Shown piece after piece: positions 58,200-64,000 of a stretch of DNA of 64,000 bases (positions are counted from its first letter, which is position 1; each line of letters opens with the position of its first letter). The translations under genes were made by a program, and so were the position numbers. The notes under the pieces are model-generated. The model saw only the letters and a list, made by a program, of their open reading frames with translations, was not told the origin of the DNA and did no database searches. The DNA comes from Roseateles hydrophilus (GTDB lineage: Bacteria; Pseudomonadota; Gammaproteobacteria; Burkholderiales; Burkholderiaceae_C): contig NZ_JAPPUY010000005.1 in the NCBI RefSeq assembly GCF_026712245.1, forward strand, positions 294,834 through 358,833. The letters are read 5' to 3'.

Positions 58200-58204
58200 G
58201 TCGA

Positions 58205-58774
58205 GTGCTCCCGTTGAAACGTTGCTTATCCTCTCAGCCGCCCGCGGCGGTCGCCAATCCCGCAAACCCCGAGCCTGAGCGGCGCCTCGTCGGCCTGGCG
58301 CCGGTGTTTGACGCGCGGGCGCGGCTGTTGGTGCTGGGCAGCTTTCCCGGTGCGGCGTCGCTGCAGGCGGCGCAGTACTACGCCCATCCGCGCAACGCGT
58401 TCTGGCCGGTCATGGCGGCGTTGACGGGCGACGCGAGCCTGGCCGCGCGCCCGTATGCCGAGCGCTTGCAGGCGCTGCGCGAACACCGCATCGCGCTGTG
58501 GGACGCCGTGGCCGCCTGCCGCCGCGAGGGCAGCCTGGACGCGGCCATCCAGGCCGCCGAGCCCAGCGACCTGCGCGAGTTGGTGGCGCGGCTGCCGTCG
58601 CTGCGCGCCATCGCCTGCAACGGCGCGCTGGCGCACAAGCAGACGCTGCTGGCGCTGGGCGAGGTGACGCTGCCGGTGCTGCGTCTGCCGTCCACCAGCC
58701 CCGCCCACGCCGGCCAGAGCCAGGCGAGCAAGGTCGCCGCCTGGGTGGCAGCCGTCCAGCTTTACCTGTCGTAG
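58205..58774 (+). CDS. DNA-deoxyinosine glycosylase (uracil-DNA glycosylase superfamily)
   Basis: 189 residues from GTG 58205; the first 27 or so residues are not conserved-looking, so the true start may be downstream. The core begins LVGLAPVFDARARLLVLGSFPGAASLQAAQYYAHPRNAFWPVM, the signature of hypoxanthine/deoxyinosine glycosylases. A C-terminal LPSTSPAHAG corresponds to the catalytic-loop motif. It removes hypoxanthine (deaminated adenine) from DNA. Only 5 bases separate its annotated start from the divergent mscS start, which also argues for a later start. Confidence 0.87.
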   Translation: MLPLKRCLSSQPPAAVANPANPEPERRLVGLAPVFDARARLLVLGSFPGAASLQAAQYYAHPRNAFWPVMAALTGDASLAARPYAERLQALREHRIALWDAVAACRREGSLDAAIQAAEPSDLRELVARLPSLRAIACNGALAHKQTLLALGEVTLPVLRLPSTSPAHAGQSQASKVAAWVAAVQLYLS

Positions 58775-58824
58775 CGAGGTCAAGGGCCACCAGGGCCGCC
58801 GCCTTGGCCTAGGATGCGCCGCCA

Positions 58825-59598
58825 ATGACAACCAAGACACCGACCTGGGGCCCTGCCACGCTGAGCGAGTTTGACGGCGTGCGTTTCCTGCATCTGGACT
58901 CGATCTGGGTGCAGGGCGCGATGCGCATCCGCAAGCCCGATCAGCTGGAACTCGAGTACATCCAGCGCATGTGCGCCTGGATGCTGTGGCGCGACGAGGC
59001 TTCGCTGGGCGAGGGCCACGCTGTGCAGCTGGGCCTGGGCGCAGCGGCGCTGACGCGCTTCTGCCACGGCCAGCTGAAGATGCGCACGACGGCCGTCGAG
59101 ATCAACCCGGAGGTCATCGCCGCCTGTCGGCAGTGGTTTCGCCTGCCGGTCAACGACGCACGGTTGAACGTCGTCAACGCGGACGCCGGCCGCTGGGTGG
59201 CCGACGACGCCCACCTGCAGACGGCGGACGTGCTCAACGTGGATCTCTACGACCACGATGCCGCATCGCCCGTGCTGGACAGCGAGGACTTCTACGCCGG
59301 CTGCCGCAGCGTGCTGGCCGACGGCGGCCTGATGACGGTGAACCTGTTCGGCCGCAGCGCCAGCTTTGCGCGCAGCGCGCAGCGCATCGCGCGCGCCTTT
59401 GGGTCTGATCAGGTCTGGAGCCTGGCGCCGACGAAGGAGGGCAATACCGTCGTCGTTGCCGCCCGTGGCGTGACGGTGCCCGACCGCGAGGTGCTGGAGC
59501 AGCGCGCGGCTACCATCGAATCGCGCTTCAAGCTGCCGGCCCGCAAGTGGCTGCGCCTGGTGAGGCCGCTGCCCATGAGCATCATCCAAGCGCTTTGA
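58825..59598 (+). CDS. Spermidine synthase-like protein (methyltransferase fold)
   Basis: 257 residues. The Rossmann-like core has VQLGLGAAALTRFCH where true polyamine synthases have a GGGxG motif, then AVEINPEVIAACRQWF, VNADAGRWV and VDLYDHDAASPVLD. The fold is that of spermidine synthases and SAM-dependent enzymes, but the altered Gly loop and missing catalytic pair make an aminopropyltransferase role doubtful. It is cotranscribed with the following gspE-type gene (11-base gap). Confidence 0.8.
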   Translation: MTTKTPTWGPATLSEFDGVRFLHLDSIWVQGAMRIRKPDQLELEYIQRMCAWMLWRDEASLGEGHAVQLGLGAAALTRFCHGQLKMRTTAVEINPEVIAACRQWFRLPVNDARLNVVNADAGRWVADDAHLQTADVLNVDLYDHDAASPVLDSEDFYAGCRSVLADGGLMTVNLFGRSASFARSAQRIARAFGSDQVWSLAPTKEGNTVVVAARGVTVPDREVLEQRAATIESRFKLPARKWLRLVRPLPMSIIQAL

Positions 59599-59609
59599 CG
59601 ACCGAACCG

Positions 59610-61400
59610 ATGACCTCCAAGACGAAACCTGCCGCTGCTGCTTTGTCGTCCGCCAAGCCGGAGGGCCGCCTGGAGTGGCGCCAGCTGCTGAAATGGCTGC
59701 TGCGCGACGGCCTCATCGACGAGGCGCAGGCGCAGCGCACCGAACAGCGTTTTGCGGCGGGTGACAGTTCGCTGCACCCGCTGGTGCGCCTGGGTCATGC
59801 CGGGTTGGTGCGCCTGGCGACGGGCAAGCCGCTGGACGTGGAGGCGCTGTCCGAGTGGCTGGCCACACGCGTGGGCATGCCCTATCTGCGCATCGACCCG
59901 CTGAAGGTCGACGTGGGCCGCGTGGGCGACGTGATGTCCATCGGCTATGCCGAGGCCAAGCGCTGCCTGCCGGTCCAGTTCGGCGTCAACGACGTGACCA
60001 TCGCGACGTCCGAGCCCTTCGACACCGGCTGGGTGGCGCAGATCGAGTCGCATGTGCGCAAGCCCATCAAGCTGGTCATCGCCAACCCGCTGGACATCGC
60101 GCGCTACACGACCGAGTTCTTCACGCTGGCCCGCTCTGTGCGGCAGGCCGCCAAGGCCGGCGAGCAGAGCCAGGTGGCCAGCTTCGAGCAGCTCGTCGAG
60201 CTGGGCAAGAGCAACAAGCAGCTGGACGCCAACGACCAGGGCGTCGTGCAGGTGGTGGACTGGTTGTGGCAATACGCCTTCGACCAGCGCGCGAGCGACA
60301 TCCACCTGGAGCCGCGCCGCGACATGGGCGTCATCCGCTTCCGCATCGACGGGGTGCTGCACACGGTCTATCAGTTGCCGCCCACCGTCATGTCGGCCAT
60401 GACCTCGCGCATCAAGCTGCTGGGGCGCATGGATGTCGTCGAGAAGCGCCGCCCGCTGGACGGCCGCATCAAGACGCGCAACCCGGCCGGTGACGAAGTG
60501 GAAATGCGGCTGTCCACGCTGCCCACCGCGTTCGGCGAGAAGATGGTCATGCGCATCTTCGACCCCGACACGGCGGTCAAGGACCTGGCCTCGCTGGGTT
60601 TCGGCCAGCACGACTCCGACCGCTGGGAAGGCTTGGTCAAGCAGCCGCACGGCATCATCCTCGTGACCGGCCCGACAGGTTCTGGCAAGACGACGACGCT
60701 GTACTCCACGCTGAAGCGCCTGGCCACCGACGAGGTCAATGTCACGACCATCGAAGACCCGATCGAGATGATCGAGCCGGCGTTCAACCAGACGCAGGTG
60801 CAGAACGTGCTGGACTTCGGGTTCGCGGAAGGGCTGCGCGCGCTGATGCGGCAGGACCCGGACATCATCATGGTCGGCGAGATCCGCGACCTGGAGACGG
60901 CCGAGATGGCGATTCAGGCCGCGCTGACGGGGCACCTCGTGTTCAGCACGCTGCACACCAACGACTCGGTGTCGGCCATCACGCGCCTGCTGGACCTGGG
61001 CGTGCCGAGCTACCTGCTCAGCGCCACCATCATCGGCGTGCTCGCGCAGCGCCTGGTGCGCACGCTGTGCCCGCACTGCAAGCAGCCTGATCCCACCGTC
61101 ACGCGTGAGAGCCTGAACGAGCTGGTCAAACACTGGCGCCTCGGTGGCGGCGTGAAACCCTACAAGCCGGTGGGGTGCCTGGAATGCCGCAACACCGGGT
61201 TCCGCGGGCGTGCCGGGCTGTATGAGCTGCTGACGGTGACCGAGGGCGTCAAGTCCACGTTGGCCGACCTCGGCGCGCTGCGCCGGCAGGCCGTGCAGGA
61301 AGGCCTGCGCCCGCTGCGGCTGGCGGGTGCGATGAAGGTGGCCGAGGGGGTGACGACCGTCGAGGAAGTGCTGCGCAGCACACCCGCGTGGGAAGGCTGA
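59610..61400 (+). CDS. Type II/IV secretion-pilus ATPase (GspE/PilB family)
   Basis: 596 residues from ATG 59610. An N-terminal MshEN/N1-like domain (about 60-200) is followed by the ATPase: HLEPRRDMGVIRFRIDGVL, Walker A GPTGSGKT (354-361), EDPIEMIEPAFNQTQV, Asp box, MVGEIRDLETAEMA (Walker B), and HTNDS His box. The C-terminal zinc motif CPHC...CLECRNTGFRGR is intact. It hydrolyses ATP to assemble a pilus or pseudopilus. No other pilin or secretin genes are adjacent, so its machine is encoded elsewhere. Confidence 0.94.
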   Translation: MTSKTKPAAAALSSAKPEGRLEWRQLLKWLLRDGLIDEAQAQRTEQRFAAGDSSLHPLVRLGHAGLVRLATGKPLDVEALSEWLATRVGMPYLRIDPLKVDVGRVGDVMSIGYAEAKRCLPVQFGVNDVTIATSEPFDTGWVAQIESHVRKPIKLVIANPLDIARYTTEFFTLARSVRQAAKAGEQSQVASFEQLVELGKSNKQLDANDQGVVQVVDWLWQYAFDQRASDIHLEPRRDMGVIRFRIDGVLHTVYQLPPTVMSAMTSRIKLLGRMDVVEKRRPLDGRIKTRNPAGDEVEMRLSTLPTAFGEKMVMRIFDPDTAVKDLASLGFGQHDSDRWEGLVKQPHGIILVTGPTGSGKTTTLYSTLKRLATDEVNVTTIEDPIEMIEPAFNQTQVQNVLDFGFAEGLRALMRQDPDIIMVGEIRDLETAEMAIQAALTGHLVFSTLHTNDSVSAITRLLDLGVPSYLLSATIIGVLAQRLVRTLCPHCKQPDPTVTRESLNELVKHWRLGGGVKPYKPVGCLECRNTGFRGRAGLYELLTVTEGVKSTLADLGALRRQAVQEGLRPLRLAGAMKVAEGVTTVEEVLRSTPAWEG

Positions 61401-61423
61401 GCGCCACTGCGGCTCGGCGGGCT

Positions 61424-61437
61424 GATTACGTGTAATC
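61424..61437. promoter_or_regulatory. Palindrome upstream of tctBA (candidate operator)
   Basis: GATTAC-GT-GTAATC is a perfect 6+6 inverted repeat 81-94 bases before the tctB start. A candidate -10, CAGAAT (61465-61470), lies 27 bases downstream. Confidence 0.4.
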
Positions 61438-61517
61438 CACAGCGCTGTGCCTGAGCTCGGCTGACAGAATTCCGCGACAACAGGACGCGCGCCCCTGCGC
61501 GTTGGAGACAACAAGCA

Positions 61518-61982
61518 ATGAAGATCAAGAGCCAGCGCGACTTCTGGTCCGGGCTGATGTTCCTCGGCATAGGCGTTGCCTTTGCCTGGGGCGCGACGGA
61601 ATACTCTTTTGGCACATCGGCCCGCCCCGGGCCGGGCTACTTCCCGTTCGGTCTCGGCATCCTGCTGGCCCTGATGGGCGGCCTGGTGCTGTTCAAGGCG
61701 TTGACGCTGGAGTCCGAGGGCGGTGACCCCATTGGCGACATCGCTTGGCGGCCGCTGTTGGTCATCATCCTGGCCATCGTCGTGTTCGGTCTCGCTTTGC
61801 CGCGACTGGGCATGGCCATCACGCTGCCGATCACGATCTTGCTGGCGTCGTTGGCGGGGCGTGAGTTCCAACTGCGCGACGTGCTGCTCAGCAGTGTCGT
61901 GCTGACCGTGGGCAGCTGGGCCCTGTTCATCGTGGGCCTGAAGCTGACCATTCCGCTCTGGCCCGTCGTCATCACTGGCTGA
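61518..61982 (+). CDS. tctB: Tripartite tricarboxylate transporter small membrane protein TctB
   Basis: 154 residues, four membrane helices, with RDFWSGLMFLGIGVAFAWGATEYSFGTSARPGPGYFPFGLGILLALMGG, the standard TctB opening. GGAGA precedes the ATG. It forms the membrane part of a TTT importer with TctA, 10 bases downstream. The substrate-binding TctC is not present. Confidence 0.94.
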   Translation: MKIKSQRDFWSGLMFLGIGVAFAWGATEYSFGTSARPGPGYFPFGLGILLALMGGLVLFKALTLESEGGDPIGDIAWRPLLVIILAIVVFGLALPRLGMAITLPITILLASLAGREFQLRDVLLSSVVLTVGSWALFIVGLKLTIPLWPVVITG

Positions 61983-61992
61983 GGCGCACAAC

Positions 61993-63504
61993 ATGGATTT
62001 GCTGAACAACCTCGCGCTCGGCTTCGGCACGGCGCTGACGCTGCAGAACCTGCTGTACGCCTTCTTCGGGTGCGTGCTGGGCACGCTGATCGGTGTGCTG
62101 CCCGGCCTGGGCCCGGTTGCCACCATCGCGATGCTGCTGCCGTCCATCTACGCGCTGGACGCCACGCCGGCGCTCATCATGCTGGCGGGCATCTACTACG
62201 GTGCACAGTACGGCGGCTCGACCACGGCCATCCTGATCAATGTGCCGGGTGAGTCCAGCTCCGTTGTGACGGCGATCGACGGCTACCAGATGGCGCGTCG
62301 CGGCCGCGCGGGCTCCGCGCTGGCGGCTGCGGGCCTGGGCAGCTTCTTCGCTGGCTGCGTGGGCACCATCATCATTGCCGCCTTCGCGCCGCCCCTGACC
62401 GAGTTGGCCTTCCAGTTCGGGTCTGCCGAGTACTTCTCGCTCATGGTGCTGGGCCTGGTGGGCGCGGTGGTGCTGGCCTCGGGCTCGTTGGTGAAGGCCA
62501 TCGCGATGATCGTGCTGGGTCTGCTGCTCGGGCAGATCAACACCGACGTCATCACTGGCACGGCGCGCTTCTCGTTCGACATTCCCGAACTGACGGACGG
62601 CATCGGCTTCGTCGTCATTGCCATGGGCGTTTTCGGCTTCGGCGAGATCATTGCGAACCTGGGACAGCCTGCGGAGCAGCGCGAGGTGTTCACCAAGGAA
62701 GTCAAGGGCCTGTGGCCCACCAAGGAAGACTTCCAGGACGCCTGGCCGTCCGTGCTGCGTGGCACCGCCCTCGGCTCCGTGCTCGGCGTGCTGCCGGGCG
62801 GCGGCGCGCTGCTTGCCGCGTTCGCTGCGTACACGCTGGAAAAGAAGATCAACCGCAACCCCCGCGTGCCGTTCGGCAAGGGTGCGATCCAGGGTGTCGC
62901 CGGTCCAGAGAGCGCCAACAACGCGGGCGCCCAGACCAGCTTCATCCCGATGCTGACGCTGGGCATCCCGCCCAATGCCGTGATGGCGTTGATGGTGGGC
63001 GCGATGACCATCAAGGGCATTCAGCCGGGGCCGCAGGTCATGACGGGCAACCCCGAGCTGTTCTGGGGGCTGATCGCGTCGATGTGGATCGGCAACCTGA
63101 TGCTGATCGTGTTGAATCTGCCGCTGATCGGCATCTGGATCAAGCTGCTGACGGTGCCCTACCGCTTCTTGTTCCCGGCGATCGTTGTGTTCTGCTGCAT
63201 CGGCACGTACTCGCTGAACAACAACAACTTCGACGTCTTCATGACGGCAGGCTTCGCGCTGCTGGGCTACATCTTCTACAAGCTGAGCTGCGAACCCGCA
63301 CCGCTGCTCCTGGGCTTCATCCTGGGCCCCATGATGGAAGAGAACCTTCGCCGGGCGCTGCTGCTGGCGCGAGGGGACTGGAGCACGTTCTTCACCCGCC
63401 CGCTGTCCGCCGGCCTGCTGATCGCTGCGACCCTAATGATCGTGGTTGTGATGCTGCCGTCCATCAAGAACAAGCGCGAGGAAGCTTTCCAAGAGGAAGG
63501 CTGA
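61993..63504 (+). CDS. tctA: Tripartite tricarboxylate transporter large membrane protein TctA
   Basis: 503 residues, about twelve helices. GVLPGLGPVATIAMLLPSIYALDATPALIMLAGIYYGAQYGGSTTAILINVPGE and the second-half GVLPGGGALLAAFAAYTLEKK are the duplicated signature motifs. It imports carboxylates such as citrate or aromatic acids together with TctB and an extracytoplasmic TctC. A terminator follows. Confidence 0.95.
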   Translation: MDLLNNLALGFGTALTLQNLLYAFFGCVLGTLIGVLPGLGPVATIAMLLPSIYALDATPALIMLAGIYYGAQYGGSTTAILINVPGESSSVVTAIDGYQMARRGRAGSALAAAGLGSFFAGCVGTIIIAAFAPPLTELAFQFGSAEYFSLMVLGLVGAVVLASGSLVKAIAMIVLGLLLGQINTDVITGTARFSFDIPELTDGIGFVVIAMGVFGFGEIIANLGQPAEQREVFTKEVKGLWPTKEDFQDAWPSVLRGTALGSVLGVLPGGGALLAAFAAYTLEKKINRNPRVPFGKGAIQGVAGPESANNAGAQTSFIPMLTLGIPPNAVMALMVGAMTIKGIQPGPQVMTGNPELFWGLIASMWIGNLMLIVLNLPLIGIWIKLLTVPYRFLFPAIVVFCCIGTYSLNNNNFDVFMTAGFALLGYIFYKLSCEPAPLLLGFILGPMMEENLRRALLLARGDWSTFFTRPLSAGLLIAATLMIVVVMLPSIKNKREEAFQEEG

Positions 63505-63526
63505 TCCAAGGCTGTTGGTATCGAAT

Positions 63527-63560
63527 GGGCCCGGACTGCCAACGCAGCCGGGCCTTTTTT
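63527..63560 (+). terminator. Rho-independent terminator of tctBA
   Basis: GGCCCGG (63528-63534) pairs with CCGGGCC (63548-63554), with an inner CTGC/GCAG stem around CAAC and a bulged A, followed by six T. Confidence 0.88.
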
Positions 63561-63803
63561 CATTGAGAACGTGCGCCGAGGCGAGAGCAATGACGTGTTG
63601 GCGTGATTGCTCGATCCAGTGTTCACTGGTTGGTTTGCGGGTCAGCTGAGGAGCAGGCGCCGAGGCTCAGCGCATGACCTGCAGTACTCACAACGGAGGC
63701 GTGCGTGCGCGGTGCCGATAGTCTGTGGAGCGAGCGTGCATTGGTCATTCCGCCTGGCCTGCTGCGCTCGCCGAAGGCGCACAACGCAATCTTCAACAAA
63801 GTC

Positions 63804-63833
63804 TTGCGCGCCGCTAAAAATCTGTGCCACAAT
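63804..63833 (+). promoter_or_regulatory. Candidate strong promoter P1 (possible rRNA operon)
   Basis: -35 TTGCGC (63804-63809), 18-base spacer, -10 CACAAT (63828-63833), followed by AGCAGGCTTCGCTGCTC, a leader type often seen in betaproteobacterial rrn promoters. Confidence 0.45.
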
Positions 63834-63913
63834 AGCAGGCTTCGCTGCTCACAACTGGTTTTGTTGCTGGGAAGCGTAGGGGTCGAGAGGCCTGGTGTGT
63901 TTGACTCAGTTGA

Positions 63914-63940
63914 GTGCTTGAAAAAAGTTTTCAAAAGCAC
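63914..63940 (+). promoter_or_regulatory. A/T-tract inverted repeat before P2 (UP-element-like)
   Basis: GTGCTT-GAAAA (63914-63924) pairs with TTTTC (63928-63932) and AAGCAC (63935-63940) with two unpaired bases. It directly abuts the P2 -35, the position of an UP element or a regulator site. Confidence 0.4.
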
Positions 63941-63969
63941 TTGACGAAGTCGAAAAGACAGATCAAAAT
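63941..63969 (+). promoter_or_regulatory. Candidate strong promoter P2 (possible rRNA operon)
   Basis: -35 TTGACG (63941-63946), ideal 17-base spacer, -10 CAAAAT (63964-63969), followed by CTCGCCTCTTTGCTG. The downstream gene is outside the window. Confidence 0.5.
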
Positions 63970-64000
63970 CTCGCCTCTTTGCTGATGAATGCAGAAATCT

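Larger units (their letters stand above)
63561..64000. other. 440-bp gene-free right end, carrying promoters for a gene beyond the window
   Basis: No convincing coding frame; the short open frames lack start signals and have the wrong composition. AT content rises from about 63780. Two promoter-like blocks (63804-63833 and 63941-63969) and an A/T-tract inverted repeat lie here. The left 240 bases show nothing recognised. Confidence 0.6.

Noticed and set aside
63607..63944. Small frames near the right edge (60-105 codons on both strands).
   Set aside because: They overlap the promoter-like blocks, lack ribosome binding sites and show no recognisable protein features.

Overview
The window is GC-rich (by eye near 70%), densely packed DNA from a betaproteobacterium. 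It fits a Burkholderiales relative of the Roseateles/Rubrivivax/Leptothrix type. The evidence is a petABC-sspA-sspB run, a single LolC/E-type permease next to lolD, a Burkholderia-type porin, a TctBA tricarboxylate transporter, several PEP-CTERM surface proteins, and a recurrent TAGAAT -10 element in front of housekeeping genes. No phage, insertion sequence or CRISPR array was found. Genus assignment is an inference.

Left part (1-19.5 kb) is mostly housekeeping. It holds a truncated reading frame, an M14 metallopeptidase, pdxA, a DUF1631 gene, mscL, the cytochrome bc1 operon petABC, sspA/sspB, tRNA-Thr(UGU), a dciA-like gene, secA, two PEP-CTERM genes, argJ, a prolyl oligopeptidase, a GNAT acetyltransferase and a degenerate metallo-beta-lactamase-fold protein. 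One PEP-CTERM gene (13901) carries Cys/Gln motifs like the internal-thioester adhesin domains of Gram-positive bacteria.

Middle part (19.6-41 kb) is accessory. A 238-bp element with terminal inverted repeats abuts a lysR start codon. Further on are a SPOR-like membrane protein, an esterase, GNAT and phosphatase genes, two more PEP-CTERM genes, a methyltransferase, a receiver-TPR protein and a Tat-exported PhoD phosphatase. A DUF2946/TonB-receptor/PepSY metal-uptake operon follows, then an ABC transporter operon ending in a porin, and an HDOD-GAF signalling protein.

Purine catabolism island (40.6-51.2 kb). Two divergent arms encode the route from urate to allantoate and on to glycerate. They are a UraD-allantoate amidohydrolase fusion, PuuE allantoinase, UraH, the xanthine dehydrogenase accessory protein XdhC, membrane urate oxidase PuuD with its own cytochrome c domain, and glycerate 2-kinase. 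Inside this island sits a translationally coupled pair, a free periplasmic Cache sensor and a chemoreceptor, behind a perfect FNR/Anr-type box. This suggests purine- or redox-linked taxis and is the most coherent candidate system in the window.

Right part (51.3-64 kb) holds an HDOD gene, lolCD, purU, a 46-residue unannotated exported peptide, tatD, a MOSC protein, a small MscS channel, a deoxyinosine-DNA glycosylase, a spermidine-synthase-like protein, a GspE/PilB ATPase and tctBA. The last 200 bases look like two tandem strong promoters, probably of an rRNA operon that starts just beyond the window.
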